64,000 nucleotides of DNA from Rhodococcus sp. KRD197 (GCF_017168235.1 NZ_JABFAO010000006.1:124001-188000); one strand, 5' to 3'. Shown: positions 23,722-38,228, counted from the first letter of the stretch. A program made the numbers and translations. Notes: generated by a model not told the origin, from the sequence alone.

Positions 23722-23780
23722 CAGGCGGGAGCGCAGCCTGCGGAGTGACCCAGGTTCGCAGCGTATTTTCACTCACATGC
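23700..23780. repeat. Palindromic repeat between WS/DGAT and metG, copy 2
   Basis: GCATGTGAGTGAAAATAC (23700-23717) is exactly repeated in inverted orientation at 23763-23780. The 45-nt spacer has its own small stem (GCAGGC/GCCTGC). The arms match the inner arms of the 18232-18305 palindrome. The WS/DGAT stop is inside the element. Confidence 0.88.
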
Positions 23781-23789
23781 GCGTAGCGC

Positions 23790-25340
23790 CTACTTGGCCT
23801 CGTACTTGGGAAACACGGGCGACGGAGTGGGCAGAGCCTCGCCGGGAACGATGCGCGCCGTGATGTCTGTGAACTCACGCGCCGGATCGCCGAGCAGCTC
23901 GAGGATACGAGCGGCAGCAGTGGGCATCACCGGCTGAACCAGGATCCCGACGATGCGCAGCACCTCGAGCGTCACGTACAGCACAGTGGCCATGCGATCC
24001 GGATCGGTCTTGCGCAGCACCCACGGTTCCTGCTGCGAGAAGTAGCGGTTGGTCTCACCGAGCACCGACCAGATCGCTTCGACCGCCGAGTGCAGGGCCT
24101 GGACGTCGAACTCGCGGCGGCAGATGCCGAGCAACGCGTCGGCGCGGGCGAGTAGGGCTTCGTCTTCGGCGGTGAACGCGCCGGGCGTCGGGACCTTCCC
24201 GTCCAGGTTCTTGGCGACCATGGTCAGCGAGCGTTGCGCGAGGTTGCCGAGTTCGTTGGACAGGTCGGCGTTCATGCGGGTGACGATGGCCTCGGCGCTG
24301 TAGCTGCCGTCCTGGCCGAAGGACACCTCACGTAGCAGGAAGAATCGGAGCGAGTCGAGGCCGAACTCGTCGACGAGTGTGAACGGATCGACGACGTTGC
24401 CGACCGACTTCGACATCTTCTCGCCCTTGTTGTTCAGGAATCCGTGTACGAAAACGCGTTTGGGCAGTTCGACGCCCGCGGACATCAGGAACGACGGCCA
24501 GAACACCGTGTGGAAGCGGGTGATGTCCTTGCCGATGATGTGCAGGTCGGCGGGCCAGTACTTCTCGAACGTCTCCGACTCGGTGTTGGGGTACCCGACG
24601 CCGGTGAGGTAGTTGGTCAGCGCGTCGACCCATACGTACATCACGTGGTCGGGATCGCCCGGTACCTCGACGCCCCAGTCGAATGTGGTTCGCGAGATGG
24701 AGAGGTCCTTGAGGCCGCTCTTGACGAAGTTGACGATCTCGTTGCGGCGCGTGTTCGGTGCGATGAAATCCGGGTTGGACTCGTACAGCTCGAGCAGCTT
24801 GTCCTGGTAGGCGGAGAGGCGGAAGAAGTACGTGGACTCCTCGGTCCATTCCACCGGCGTCTGCGTCTCGGTGGCGACGCGGGTACCGTCCTCGGCCTGC
24901 GTCGTCTCGCCCTCGGTGTAGAAGGCCTCGTCGCGCACCGAGTACCAACCGGAGTACGTATCGAGGTAGATGTCGCCTCGCTCGACCATCTTGGTCCAGA
25001 TCGCCTTGCTGGATTCGAGGTGGTCGGCATCGGTGGTCCGGATGAAACGGTCGTACGAGATCCCGAGGGCCTTCTGCAGTCCCTCGAAAGCGTCTGAGTT
25101 GCGCGCAGCCAGGTCGCGGACGTCGATGCCCTCTTTGACGGCCGTCTGCTGCATCTTCAGGCCGTGCTCGTCCGTCCCGGTGAGGAACATGACGTCGAAC
25201 CCGTCGAGTCGCTTGAATCGGGCGATGACGTCCGTCGCGATGTACTCGTAGGCGTGGCCGATGTGCGGGGCACCGTTCGGGTACGCGATGGCTGTGGTGA
25301 CATAGAAGGAGGGCCGTGAGGCATCAGCTGGCGCAGTCAT
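23790..25340 (-). CDS. metG: Methionyl-tRNA synthetase
   Basis: A 516-residue class I synthetase charging tRNA-Met. The HIGH motif is in [20 protein letters not shown] near the N-terminus, KMSKS is in [18 protein letters not shown] near residue 308, and the anticodon-binding helical domain follows. It lacks the zinc knuckle insert and the C-terminal tRNA-binding domain of longer forms, as in mycobacterial MetG. It is divergent from tatD with 20 bp between starts. Confidence 0.96.
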   Translation of the reverse strand: MTAPADASRPSFYVTTAIAYPNGAPHIGHAYEYIATDVIARFKRLDGFDVMFLTGTDEHGLKMQQTAVKEGIDVRDLAARNSDAFEGLQKALGISYDRFIRTTDADHLESSKAIWTKMVERGDIYLDTYSGWYSVRDEAFYTEGETTQAEDGTRVATETQTPVEWTEESTYFFRLSAYQDKLLELYESNPDFIAPNTRRNEIVNFVKSGLKDLSISRTTFDWGVEVPGDPDHVMYVWVDALTNYLTGVGYPNTESETFEKYWPADLHIIGKDITRFHTVFWPSFLMSAGVELPKRVFVHGFLNNKGEKMSKSVGNVVDPFTLVDEFGLDSLRFFLLREVSFGQDGSYSAEAIVTRMNADLSNELGNLAQRSLTMVAKNLDGKVPTPGAFTAEDEALLARADALLGICRREFDVQALHSAVEAIWSVLGETNRYFSQQEPWVLRKTDPDRMATVLYVTLEVLRIVGILVQPVMPTAAARILELLGDPAREFTDITARIVPGEALPTPSPVFPKYEAK

Positions 25341-25360
25341 GGTGCGCCTACTCTATCGGC

Positions 25361-27437
<2,077 letters not shown>

Positions 27438-27458
27438 CGGGTGCGTAGAGTTTCCACA

Positions 27459-28334
27459 GTGCAGGAAGATGTGAGGCAACCCGTGGCGCTGCTCGGGCCC
27501 GCGGAGGTGCGATCCCTCGCCGCCGAGTTGGACGTTCGCCCCACCAAACAACTCGGACAGAACTTTGTGCACGACGCCAACACCGTGCGACGCATCGTCG
27601 CGTCCGCGGGGGTCGGGGGAGCGGACACCGTCCTCGAGGTCGGCCCCGGTCTCGGATCGCTGACGCTGGCGCTTCTCGATGTCGCCGACGCCGTGATCGC
27701 CGTCGAGATCGATCCCAAGCTCGCCGGGCGGCTACCGCAGACGGCAGCCGAGCGCGCCCCGTCGCGGGCCGGACAACTCACTGTCGTCGAATTCGACGCG
27801 CTGCGCGTGAAGGCATCGGACATCCCGGGTGCGCCGTCGGCGCTGGTGGCGAACCTCCCCTACAACGTCGCCGTGCCCGTACTCATTCACCTGTTCTCCG
27901 AGCTGCCCTCGCTGCGGACAGCGCTCGTCATGGTCCAGGCCGAGGTCGCCGACCGGCTCGCAGCCGACCCGGGCAGCAAGGTCTACGGCATACCGAGCGT
28001 GAAAGCGGGATTCTTCGGGACGGTCAAGCGCGCCGGTTCCGTCGGCCGGTCGGTGTTCTGGCCGGTGCCGAAGGTCGAATCGGGTCTCGTTCGTCTCGAC
28101 CGCTATCCCGAACCCCCGTGGTCCATGGACGACAAGCATCGGCGCGCCGTCTTCGCCGTCGTCGACGCTGCTTTCGCGCAGCGCCGCAAGACACTGCGCG
28201 CCGCCTTGAGCGGCTGGGCGGGTTCGCCCGTGATCGCCGAGCGCCGCCTCCGCGAAGCCGGCATCGACCCCTCGGCGCGCGGGGAAACCCTCGATGCCGC
28301 AGCTTTCGTCAGGCTGGCCGGTACGCAGGCCTGA
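27459..28334 (+). CDS. rsmA: 16S rRNA dimethyladenosine transferase
   Basis: A 291-residue KsgA-family enzyme dimethylating A1518/A1519 of 16S rRNA. The sequence shows [21 protein letters not shown] motif [15 protein letters not shown], and the catalytic [17 protein letters not shown] 27459 is selected; GTG 27441 would add six residues. It follows rpfB closely, as in mycobacteria, but is separated from ispE by an oppositely oriented WYL regulator gene. Confidence 0.95.
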   Translation: MQEDVRQPVALLGPAEVRSLAAELDVRPTKQLGQNFVHDANTVRRIVASAGVGGADTVLEVGPGLGSLTLALLDVADAVIAVEIDPKLAGRLPQTAAERAPSRAGQLTVVEFDALRVKASDIPGAPSALVANLPYNVAVPVLIHLFSELPSLRTALVMVQAEVADRLAADPGSKVYGIPSVKAGFFGTVKRAGSVGRSVFWPVPKVESGLVRLDRYPEPPWSMDDKHRRAVFAVVDAAFAQRRKTLRAALSGWAGSPVIAERRLREAGIDPSARGETLDAAAFVRLAGTQA

Positions 28335-28349
28335 TTTGGCACCCCTGCT

Positions 28350-28410
28350 TTTCGGCATGAATGGGCCATCGCAACGGTTAGACAGTTGTAGTGGTCCATT
28401 CATGCCGAAA
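28350..28410. repeat. Inverted repeat between rsmA and the WYL regulator
   Basis: TTTCGGCATGAATGG (28350-28364) and CCATTCATGCCGAAA (28396-28410) are perfect complements, and similarity continues inward. GCCGAAAGGGGG is then repeated directly. A related element with GGCATGAATGG lies at 60921-60971. Both lie between convergent coding ends. Confidence 0.85.
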
Positions 28411-28431
28411 GGGGGCTGCCGAAAGGGGGGC

Positions 28432-29412
28432 TCACGAAGGCGGACGCACACTCGCGCGGTAGCGCTCGCTGAGGAAGGTGTGTCGTTCGGCCACCCGCAT
28501 GCATTCCGCTTCGAGCTCGGGCGGACCGAGGATGGTGAAGTCGGTGTCGAATGCGCCGAGCCAGTGCGCTATGGACTCCAGCGAGTCGCCGGACAGGGTG
28601 ACGGTGCACGTCTGGTCGGGTCCGGATTCGATTGTGCCCCAACGCTCGTCGATCATCGGTGCGATGGTCTCGATCGGCGCCTGCAGGGCAATGCTCGCCT
28701 GCACCTGGGTGAAGGGTCGGGCCAGCCCAGCCGCGACGAAGGCCGCTGCCCCGCCCTCGGGTAGCGCGCGCGGGGTGAAACGTGGACCGGTGGGGACCTT
28801 CGGGGTCAACCGGTCGACGCGGAAGGATCGCCAGTCCTGACGCAGCAGATCCCATCCGAGCAAGTACCACCGCGCTCCGGAGCGGACGAGGCTGTACGGC
28901 TCCACCTCGCGCCGCGTCTCGGTGCCGTCGTGGGAGCGGTAGTCGAAACGGAGCCGCTCGCGGTTGTGACAGACCCCCGCGACGACGGACAGGATGCCCG
29001 CGTCCACGGCGGAACGGGCTGGGCGGTCGACGACGTCGATTCGGAGGGCGTCGAGCCGATGCCGGATGCGTGAGGGCATCACCTGCCTGAGCTTCGTCAG
29101 CGCCCGCAACGACGCTTCGCCGATGCCTGCGACGGCCCCTCCCGCTGCGGACTGCAACCCGAACGCCACCGCGAGGGTCTCTTCGTCGTCGAGCAGCAAT
29201 GGCGGCATCTCCGCGCCGGGCCCGAGCTGGTAGCCACCGCCGACACCTGCCGTCGCGTTGACCGGGTAGCCGATCTCCCGGAGCTTGTCGACGTCGCGCC
29301 GGACTGTCCGCGGTGTGACGTTCAGGCGCTCGGCCAGGTCCGCTCCGGCCCAGTCTCGGCGTGTCTGGAGCAGGGAGAGCAGCTTGAGCAGTCGTGCCGA
29401 CGTTTCCCTCAT
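28432..29412 (-). CDS. HTH/WYL-domain transcriptional regulator
   Basis: A 326-residue YafY/PafBC-like regulator. An N-terminal winged helix (ARLLKLLSLLQTRRDWAGAD, LNVTPRTVRRDVDKLREIG) is followed by the WYL domain with RREVEPYSLVRSGARWYLLG and DWRSFRVDRLTP. The WCX C-terminal extension ends FLSERYRASVRPPS. WYL domains sense nucleic acids or nucleotides. The gene sits in reverse between rsmA and ispE, genes that are adjacent in mycobacteria. It is probably an insertion into an ancestral operon. Confidence 0.9.
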   Translation of the reverse strand: MRETSARLLKLLSLLQTRRDWAGADLAERLNVTPRTVRRDVDKLREIGYPVNATAGVGGGYQLGPGAEMPPLLLDDEETLAVAFGLQSAAGGAVAGIGEASLRALTKLRQVMPSRIRHRLDALRIDVVDRPARSAVDAGILSVVAGVCHNRERLRFDYRSHDGTETRREVEPYSLVRSGARWYLLGWDLLRQDWRSFRVDRLTPKVPTGPRFTPRALPEGGAAAFVAAGLARPFTQVQASIALQAPIETIAPMIDERWGTIESGPDQTCTVTLSGDSLESIAHWLGAFDTDFTILGPPELEAECMRVAERHTFLSERYRASVRPPS

Positions 29413-29491
29413 GGATCGATGATCGCAAGAATTGCGGACAGTTGTCGTCCGCGATCAGCGTGGTTCACCATTTCCACTACTGTTGACTCTC

Positions 29492-30426
29492 GTGCTCTCA
29501 GTCGTCCACAGCCCCGTCGTAGTCAGGGCACCGTCGAAGGTCAACCTGCACCTGTCGGTCGGTGACCTCCGCGAGGACGGCTATCACGAACTCACGACGG
29601 TCTTTCAGGCGTTGTCTTTGTCGGACCGGATATCGGTGGTGCCCTCGCAGGCCCTGCGGGTCATCGTCACGGGTGCGGACGCGAAGTCCGTTCCCACCGA
29701 CGAGCGCAATCTCGTGTGGAAGGCCGCGGTGCTTCTCGCCGAGGCAGTCGGCCGCGAACCACTCGTCGACATCACCGTCGACAAGGGCATTCCAGTGGCG
29801 GGCGGCATGGCGGGCGGCAGCTCCGATGCCGCAGCGACGCTCGTAGCCCTCGACGCGCTGTGGCATCTGGAACTATCTCGAACCGAGCTGACCGACCTGG
29901 CGGCACAACTGGGCAGCGATGTCCCGTTCGTGCTGCACGGCGGCACTGCGGTGGGCACAGGACGCGGCGAGAAGCTACTTCCGGTCCTCTCCCGCAACAG
30001 CTTTCACTGGGTCCTGGCGCTCGCGAAGGGCGGACTGCAGACACCCGCGGTGTTCGCCGAACTCGACGAACTCCGGGCCAAAGGAAATCCGCCGCGACTC
30101 GGTGACCCCGAGGCTCTCATGCATGCGCTCGTCAGCGGCGACGCGCACACGCTCGCGCCCCTGCTCGGAAACGACCTGCAAGTTGCGGCGGTATCGTTGC
30201 TACCGCAATTGCGCCGGACGCTGCGGGCCGGAGTCACGGCCGGTGCGCTCGCCGGAATCGTGTCCGGTTCCGGTCCGACCTGTGCTTTTCTCTGCGCCGA
30301 CGCCGGCACCGCGGTGGCGGTCGGTGCGGAATTGTCCGGTGCCGGCGTCTGCCGCACCGTGCGTGTTGCGAGCGGCCCCGTTCCGGGTGCTCGCGTGATC
30401 ACTAACGAATCGATTGGTTTCACCTG

Positions 30427-30427
<1 letters not shown>
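29492..30427 (+). CDS. ispE: 4-diphosphocytidyl-2-C-methyl-D-erythritol kinase
   Basis: A 311-residue GHMP kinase of the MEP isoprenoid pathway. The sequence shows [20 protein letters not shown], the ATP loop [18 protein letters not shown], the [20 protein letters not shown] motif and C-terminal [16 protein letters not shown] 29492 ([16 protein letters not shown]) gives a usual length. Its stop overlaps the ABC-F start by one base, so they are co-translated. Confidence 0.94.
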
Positions 30428-32223
<1,796 letters not shown>

Positions 32224-32325
32224 GGGAGAGCGAGCGGGGTTTGACAGGGAACGCGCCCGGGGTATTACCGGCTTCATGATTACGCCGTGTACACCCCGGA
32301 TGTATGCCGAGATGGGTTGCGCGCA

Positions 32326-33018
32326 ATGACCTCGGTGGTGCGGGCTGCGTTGGGCCCGGCGTTCGAGGATCTGCACCCGAAAGTGCAGTGGCGCTTCGGG
32401 TTGTCCTCCGCCGACAGCGCATGCCAGTTTGGTGTCGGCGTGATGGAGGAGATGACCCACTCCGCGCTGGTGCCGCCGCCCGTTCTGTGGCTCGGTGGCA
32501 GACGCGGCTTGTTCCCGGCCGGCAAAGCCACCGATGTGCCGTTCACGGTCGCCAACTACGCCTACGTCGACGACATCGGACGCGAAACTCTGTCCTTCGT
32601 TCGACGGTTTTCGTTCGTCGGTAAGGCCCAGGGTATGAACTCGGTGATGGTCACGCCTGCGCGAACATCCGGTCGCTCCGCTCCGGCGAGCGACGTGGCG
32701 CTGGATTACCTCGGGTACCACTCGGACATGGTTGTGCAGACGCGGTGCAGCGTCGAACCCGACGGGGTATTGCTACTGGAGAGTGGTGCGCCCCGAGTGC
32801 TGGGCGTGCGGATACCTCAGATTGCGTCCGCACTGACCACGGCACGCGAATGGTGGGACGAGGAACAGCAGCGCCACCGAATCCGAATCGACGTCACCAG
32901 CCCGATCCTCGGCACGCTCTTCCACTACCACGGGTGGTTCACAGCAGAAGAGCGCCCGTGTGGCCCGTCCGATATCCCCGAGGGTGCGAAACCGACGAAG
33001 CTGGTCGAACGGGAGTAA
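32326..33018 (+). CDS. DUF4166 domain-containing protein
   Basis: A 230-residue protein with LGPAFEDLHPKVQWRFGL at the N-terminus, the conserved PFTVANYAYVDDIGRETLSFVRRF middle (given in parts in the family) and FHYHGWFTAEERP near the end. DUF4166 has no assigned biochemical role. It sometimes occurs fused to saccharopine-dehydrogenase-like or thiol-disulfide proteins. ATG 32326 is preferred to 32287, because the upstream codons lie in an imperfect palindrome and look non-coding. Confidence 0.8.
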   Translation: MTSVVRAALGPAFEDLHPKVQWRFGLSSADSACQFGVGVMEEMTHSALVPPPVLWLGGRRGLFPAGKATDVPFTVANYAYVDDIGRETLSFVRRFSFVGKAQGMNSVMVTPARTSGRSAPASDVALDYLGYHSDMVVQTRCSVEPDGVLLLESGAPRVLGVRIPQIASALTTAREWWDEEQQRHRIRIDVTSPILGTLFHYHGWFTAEERPCGPSDIPEGAKPTKLVERE

Positions 33019-33026
33019 GCCTGCAG

Positions 33027-33062
33027 CCGGCCTCGCCACCCGCACATGGGTAGCGAAGCCGG
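33027..33062. terminator. Bidirectional hairpin between DUF4166 gene and hypothetical gene
   Basis: CCGGCCTCGCCACCC (33027-33041) pairs imperfectly with GGGTAGCGAAGCCGG (33048-33062) across GCACAT. It lies between the convergent ends at 33018 and 33076 and can serve both. Confidence 0.6.
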
Positions 33063-33075
33063 TGTTGGCAGAAGA

Positions 33076-33708
33076 TCAGCGGTAACCCTTGGCGGGGTTG
33101 AGCAGATCCAGGACGATGGTCTGCCCGTTGGAGCGAACGTGGATTTCGGGGTTCTGCAGTCCACCCGAGACGAGGTACTCGCCGAGGAGCTGAAGAAGCT
33201 CATCGGGGCCCACGGAGGTATCGGGGGTACGGATGTCACCGGTGCGGCTGCCGAGCTCGTTCTGCGTCAGGCGACCTGCGATGCGCACGGACGCGACACC
33301 CATGGCGGTACGACGGTCCGGTACACCGCTGCGGCCGGCGCTCGTCGAGGCCGATGAGCCGCTGGATGCGTGGGTAGAGCGGCCATTTGTCGGTAGGCCG
33401 TGTTCGGAGATCTGATCGCTAGTAGTCACTTCAACCTCGTTCGAATCCTGGGTGGGCTGCTTCGGCGTCGTGCTTTCGGGTTCGGACTTCGTTCCGGACA
33501 TCGGTGCATCCTGCTTTCGCGTGTCGGAATCCGTGTCCGACGGCTCGGTGGCCGCGTCGGCTTCCTGGTCGGATGTGGGCGGCGTGGCCGAGTTCGACTC
33601 GGGCGTTTCCTCGTCGGAGGCCAATTTCGGGGTGGGTGTACTCAGCCGGTGAGCTGGCACCTGCCCGATCTTGATCCCTGCCAGCGGATAGCTGGAACCC
33701 TTTGTCAT
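33076..33708 (-). CDS. Hypothetical protein with long disordered linker
   Basis: A 210-residue protein of unknown function. The N-terminal 30 residues (MTKGSSYPLAGIKIGQVPAH) precede about 110 residues rich in Ser, Thr, Asp, Glu and Pro that are surely disordered. The C-terminal 70 residues look folded: SVRIAGRLTQNELGSRTGD, DELLQLLGEYLVSGGLQNPE, IHVRSNGQTIVLDLLNPAKG. Codon bias weakens upstream of 33708, so the longer frame to 33828 is not accepted. No signal peptide or membrane helix is evident. Confidence 0.6.
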   Translation of the reverse strand: MTKGSSYPLAGIKIGQVPAHRLSTPTPKLASDEETPESNSATPPTSDQEADAATEPSDTDSDTRKQDAPMSGTKSEPESTTPKQPTQDSNEVEVTTSDQISEHGLPTNGRSTHASSGSSASTSAGRSGVPDRRTAMGVASVRIAGRLTQNELGSRTGDIRTPDTSVGPDELLQLLGEYLVSGGLQNPEIHVRSNGQTIVLDLLNPAKGYR

Positions 33709-33915
33709 AACCAAACCCCACGTCGGATGCGCTGAAACCTTTTCGACATCGAGAAACGTACTCGAAGTCCGTTCGGACCATCGAAGAGTAACACCATGCC
33801 TGTTTATGTGGGTATTTTGTGGTGCCATTTCGTGTTTACGGCATGAGAAACCGCCGGACGCGGGGTCCGGATCGGTTCGGAATACGAGCAGGTACCTACC
33901 TGCTCGCGGGCGCTT

Positions 33916-35616
33916 CTATTCGCCGGCGGCGACGAGAGGTTCGAGCGTCAACTCGGGCATTTCCTTCTCGATGTACTGAAGCCGCCATTTGTCGCTGACA
34001 AGGGCGAGAAGCGCCCCGTCGGTGCGGGTGAACACTTCGACTCCTCGCTGGCGCCCCAGCTCGGTAGCGGACGCGGCGTCCGTGCGGCGGGCCACCGAAT
34101 ACCCGAGCGGCTCCAACCGGGAGTCGACGCCGAACTCGGACTTCATCCGAGCGGTGACGACCTCGAACTGCATCGGTCCCACCGCGGCCAGCACCGGCGA
34201 GGCGTCGCCGCGCACGTCGTTGCGCAGCACCTGCACCACGCCCTCGGAATCCAGCTGCTCGACGGCCCGTCGGAACTTCTTGTACTTGTCCGCGCTGTCG
34301 ACTCGCAAGGCAGCGAAATGCTCGGGCGCGAACGACGGAATCGGCGGGAACTCGACCTTCTTGTCGCTGAAGAGCGTGTGACCGGGGGCGAGTGCGGTCG
34401 CGTTGACGAGACCGACGACATCGCCCGGGTAGGCGTTTTCGACGGTGGTGCGCTCGCGGCCGAACACCGTCAATGCGTACTTGGTGGTGAAGGGCTTGCC
34501 TGTTTGGGCGTGGGTGACCACCATGCCACGCTCGAAGACGCCCGATACGACGCGCATGAACGCCAACCGGTCGCGGTGGGCGGTGTCCATACCTGCCTGC
34601 ACCTTGAACACCACCGCGCTGAACGGGTCGGTGACCTCGCGGACGCCGCCGTTGATGTCCTCGCGGCCACCGGGCGCAGGCGCCAGCGCGACGAGGGTGT
34701 CGAGGATCTGGCGGACACCGAAGTTCAGCATCGCGGACCCGAAGATGACGGGTGAGGTTTGGCCGGCGAGGAACATTTCCTGATCGTGTCCCTGTCCGCT
34801 CGAGACCAGCAGTTCGCTTTCCTCGAGGGCGGTGTCCCAGTCGATCCCTTCCCGCGCCGCGGCGGCCTCGGCGTCCATCAGTTCCTCGGGGGCGATGGTT
34901 GCACCGCCCGCAGTTCGGGTGAAGCGGATGTAATTGCCCTGACGGACATCGAGCAAACCGCGGAAATCGCCCGCGATGCCGACGGGCCAGTACAGCGGCG
35001 TCGGCGTCAGACCGATCCGCTTCTCGATCTCGTCCAGCAACTCCAGCGGGTACTGGCCGGGACGGTCCCACTTGTTGATGACGGTGATCACCGGGATACC
35101 GAACTGGCGGCACACCTGGAACAGCTTCAACGTCTGCGGTTCGAGGCCCTTGGCAGCGTCGATGAGCATGACCGCAGCGTCGACGGCGGTCAGTACCCGG
35201 TAGGTGTCCTCCGAGAAGTCGGCGTGACCGGGAGTGTCGACGAGGTTGATGACGTTTATCTCGTCTACGGCCGGGTCGACCTGGTAGTTGAACTGCAGCG
35301 CGGTAGAGCTCACCGAGATGCCGCGAGCCTTCTCCATTTCCATCCAGTCCGACACCGTCGAGCGGCGGCCCGCTTTGCCGTGGATGGCACCGGCTTCGGA
35401 GATGACGCGAGCGTGCAGCGCCAGTGCTTCGGTCAGCGTGGACTTACCGGCGTCGGGATGGGAGATGACGGCGAACGTGCGGCGCCGCGCGACCTCGCCA
35501 GCGAGCTCTCGATGCGCGTTCTTCGGCTGACCGGGCGCTGCATCGACAGGGACGGCCGACTCGGCAAGGGCAGAGCTCGTGTCGGACGGAGCGTCTACCG
35601 AATCGGGCGTACTCAA
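33916..35616 (-). CDS. prfC: Peptide chain release factor 3
   Basis: A 566-residue translational GTPase that recycles RF1/RF2. G-motifs are SHPDAGKSTLTEALAL (G1), DTPGHADFSEDTYRVLTAVD (G3) and NKWDRPGQ (G4). The segment after G1 (GKAGRRSTVSDWMEMEKARG) is RF3-specific. The C-terminal domain contains GPMQFEVVTARMKSEFGVD. An extra N-terminal tail of about 40 residues rich in Ser, Ala and Asp precedes the G domain. The 207-bp gap downstream to 33709 shows no gene. Confidence 0.95.
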   Translation of the reverse strand: MSTPDSVDAPSDTSSALAESAVPVDAAPGQPKNAHRELAGEVARRRTFAVISHPDAGKSTLTEALALHARVISEAGAIHGKAGRRSTVSDWMEMEKARGISVSSTALQFNYQVDPAVDEINVINLVDTPGHADFSEDTYRVLTAVDAAVMLIDAAKGLEPQTLKLFQVCRQFGIPVITVINKWDRPGQYPLELLDEIEKRIGLTPTPLYWPVGIAGDFRGLLDVRQGNYIRFTRTAGGATIAPEELMDAEAAAAREGIDWDTALEESELLVSSGQGHDQEMFLAGQTSPVIFGSAMLNFGVRQILDTLVALAPAPGGREDINGGVREVTDPFSAVVFKVQAGMDTAHRDRLAFMRVVSGVFERGMVVTHAQTGKPFTTKYALTVFGRERTTVENAYPGDVVGLVNATALAPGHTLFSDKKVEFPPIPSFAPEHFAALRVDSADKYKKFRRAVEQLDSEGVVQVLRNDVRGDASPVLAAVGPMQFEVVTARMKSEFGVDSRLEPLGYSVARRTDAASATELGRQRGVEVFTRTDGALLALVSDKWRLQYIEKEMPELTLEPLVAAGE

Positions 35617-35811
35617 GCGAACCTCTTCTGTGAACGTATGGAGCTGTGAACGTATGGATCAGGGGCATTGCTGCTCGTGCCAGGGTACTCGGCGCGTCCG
35701 ACGGGTAACGGTTCCCATCCGGTGCAGGATTGAATAGCTTGAAGGCAGTGTTGTGCACCACGGTGTCTTCAGGTGCAGTGCCGACGATGTCCGCTCGACG
35801 AGGAGACGGCT

Positions 35812-37446
35812 TTGAGCAAGTTCACCGAGGAAATGTTCGCCACGGCCGAAAGCAGTGAACGCGGCCTCGTCACCGGGGAGCCCGACCAACCGCTGCGCCA
35901 GTCCTGGGGGGAGATTCATCGCGTCGCCAGGGCCATGGCCGGAACGCTCGCCGACGCCGGGATCGGACGCGGCGACGCCATCGGGATCCTCGCCGGCCAG
36001 CCCGTCGATATCGCCCCGGCCTGTCAGGCCACGTGGATGCGGGGTGGGTCCGTCACCATGCTGCATCAGCCGACACCGCGCACCGATCTCGCCGTGTGGG
36101 GAGCCGACACCGAGACCGTCGTGCGGATGATCGAGGCGAAGGCCGTCATCCTCGGTGCGCCGTTCGACGTCGCCGCACCGATTCTCGAAGAGCGCGGTAT
36201 CACCGTGCTGAAGATCGAGGACATGCGGTCCGGCACCGAGATCGACCCGATCGAGACCGCCGAGAGCGACATCGCGCTGCAACAGCTGACGTCCGGCTCC
36301 ACGGGATCGCCCAAGGCCGTGCGCATCACGCACGAGAACTTCTACGTCAATGCCTACGCGATGATCGACCGCATCAAGTTCGACGTCGACTCCGACGTCA
36401 TGGTCAGCTGGTTGCCCCTCTTTCACGACATGGGCATGGTCGGGTTCCTGACGGTGCCCATGCAGGTCGGCGCGGAGGTCGTCAGCATCACCCCGCTCGA
36501 CTTCCTGCGGTCACCGCTGCTGTGGGCCAAACTGATCGACAAGTATCGCGGGACTGTCACGGCCGCACCCAATTTCGCGTATTCGCTGCTCGCTCGCCGG
36601 CTCTCGCAGGCCGACGACGATCTCGATCTCGACCTGAGCACACTGCGCTACGCCTGGAACGGCGCCGAGCCGGTGGACCCCGAGACGATGGCGACACTGG
36701 CCGAGGCGGGGGCGCCGTACAAGCTGGATCCGCTCGCGCTCGCACCCGTGTACGGCATGGCCGAAACGACTCTGGCGGTGTCCATTCCGGACCCTGGACA
36801 GGGGCAGGTCATCGACATCGTCGACGCGGACCTCCTCGAGGCGATGGCCCGTGCAGTCCCCGCCACCAAGGGCAACGTCCGCCGGCTCGCGACGCTCGGC
36901 AAGATGGTGCCCAATCTCGAGGGCCGCGTCGTCGACAAGGAAGGGCAGGTCCTCACCCCGCGCGGGGTCGGTATCATCGAAGTGCGCGGCAAAGCCGTCA
37001 CTCCGGGTTACATCACCGTCGACGGACCGGTCGAGACGCAGGACGCCGACGGTTGGCTCGACACCGGGGACATCGGGTACTTCACCGAAGAAGGCCTGGT
37101 CGTGGTCTGTGGACGTATCAAGGACGTCATCATCATGGGCGGGCGCAACATCTATCCGACGGACATCGAACGGGCTGCGGCCTCGGTCGCGGGCGTGCGC
37201 CCCGGCAACGCCGTCGCCATCCGTCTCGACGCCGGCGACAAGCGTGAGAGTTTCGCGGTTGCGGTCGAGACCAACGACTTTCAGGACCCGGAGGAGGTCA
37301 AGCGGATCGAGCGTGATGTGGTGCATGCGGTGCACTCCGAGGTGGGTGTCCGTCCGCGCACGGTTGCTGTGCTCGGACCGGGCTCGATCCCGAAGACGTC
37401 CTCGGGAAAGCTGCGCCGCGCCACTTCGGCTGCGCTGCTGGGGTAG
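35812..37446 (+). CDS. Fatty acyl-CoA/AMP synthetase (FadD-like)
   Basis: A 544-residue ANL-superfamily adenylating enzyme. The P-loop is [21 protein letters not shown]4-A5 motifs are [14 protein letters not shown] and [12 protein letters not shown], the A7 Asp is in [16 protein letters not shown], the hinge is [17 protein letters not shown], and the catalytic Lys lies in [11 protein letters not shown]. The hinge lacks the long insertion expected of some FAAL enzymes, so either acyl-CoA or acyl-AMP could be made. The TTG at 35812 has GAGGAGA upstream. It occupies the position of mycobacterial Rv1013 before pth. Confidence 0.9.
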   Translation: MSKFTEEMFATAESSERGLVTGEPDQPLRQSWGEIHRVARAMAGTLADAGIGRGDAIGILAGQPVDIAPACQATWMRGGSVTMLHQPTPRTDLAVWGADTETVVRMIEAKAVILGAPFDVAAPILEERGITVLKIEDMRSGTEIDPIETAESDIALQQLTSGSTGSPKAVRITHENFYVNAYAMIDRIKFDVDSDVMVSWLPLFHDMGMVGFLTVPMQVGAEVVSITPLDFLRSPLLWAKLIDKYRGTVTAAPNFAYSLLARRLSQADDDLDLDLSTLRYAWNGAEPVDPETMATLAEAGAPYKLDPLALAPVYGMAETTLAVSIPDPGQGQVIDIVDADLLEAMARAVPATKGNVRRLATLGKMVPNLEGRVVDKEGQVLTPRGVGIIEVRGKAVTPGYITVDGPVETQDADGWLDTGDIGYFTEEGLVVVCGRIKDVIIMGGRNIYPTDIERAAASVAGVRPGNAVAIRLDAGDKRESFAVAVETNDFQDPEEVKRIERDVVHAVHSEVGVRPRTVAVLGPGSIPKTSSGKLRRATSAALLG

Positions 37447-37559
37447 GCCCTCTGTTTGGAGAGCTCGCACCCTTTGTACGAAGCTCGCACCCCCGCTCGC
37501 GTCCGAGAACGGTGCGCAGGTCGGCAAAAGGGGTGTCAGCTCCACTTCGGTGCCGAGGT

Positions 37560-38147
37560 TCAGCGTGGGTGGACCTGGTTCTGCGCGGCTTCCAAGCCGG
37601 CGCGCAAGACCAGTTCCGCCGCGTCGGCACCCTCTTCGACGATGACGCCGAGGTCCTTGCGCTCGGCGGCGGAAAACGGTTTGAGGACATACGACGCGGG
37701 ATCCATTCGGCCGGGTGGCCGTCCGACGCCGACGCGTACCCGCAGGTAGTCCTTGGTGCCGAGGTGCTGCGAGATGGACCGCAACCCGTTGTGTCCACCT
37801 TCGCCACCGCCGAGTTTGAGGCGCAGCGTGCCGAAATCGAGGTCCAGTTCGTCGTGCACCACCACGATGTTGGACGGTTCGACCGAGAAGAACCGGGCGA
37901 GCGCCGCGACCGGCTGACCTGACAGGTTCATGAATGTCCGCGGTTTGGCGATCACCACCGGGCGCTCGTGCAACCTGGCCTGCACCACGTCGGAGTTCGA
38001 CTTCTTGTGTGAGGAGAAGCTCGCGCCGATTCGCGCGGCCAGGGCGTCGGCGATCATGAAACCGACGTTGTGACGGGTGCTCTCGTACTGCGGGCCGGGG
38101 TTACCGAGGCCGACTATCAGGGCCGCGTCTGTGTTCACGGTGTTCAT
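37560..38147 (-). CDS. pth: Peptidyl-tRNA hydrolase
   Basis: A 195-residue Pth releasing peptides from dropped-off peptidyl-tRNA. Signature regions are [20 protein letters not shown] with catalytic His, [16 protein letters not shown], and [20 protein letters not shown] with the active-site Asp. ATG 38147 ([13 protein letters not shown]) is chosen over a possible upstream start at 38171. It follows rplY by about 80 bp on the same strand and converges with the acyl-CoA synthetase gene across 113 bp that holds only an imperfect palindrome. Confidence 0.95.
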   Translation of the reverse strand: MNTVNTDAALIVGLGNPGPQYESTRHNVGFMIADALAARIGASFSSHKKSNSDVVQARLHERPVVIAKPRTFMNLSGQPVAALARFFSVEPSNIVVVHDELDLDFGTLRLKLGGGEGGHNGLRSISQHLGTKDYLRVRVGVGRPPGRMDPASYVLKPFSAAERKDLGVIVEEGADAAELVLRAGLEAAQNQVHPR

Positions 38148-38228
38148 GTTCCCATCGCCGGTAGCAGACACCGACGCGCCGCCCCCGAAAAAGCGGGAGC
38201 GGCGCGTCGGCGAAAGGCAGGGGTGAGA

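Noticed and set aside
33709-33828. Upstream extension of the disordered hypothetical protein
   Set aside because: Third-codon GC falls sharply upstream of 33708, which is typical of intergenic DNA here.
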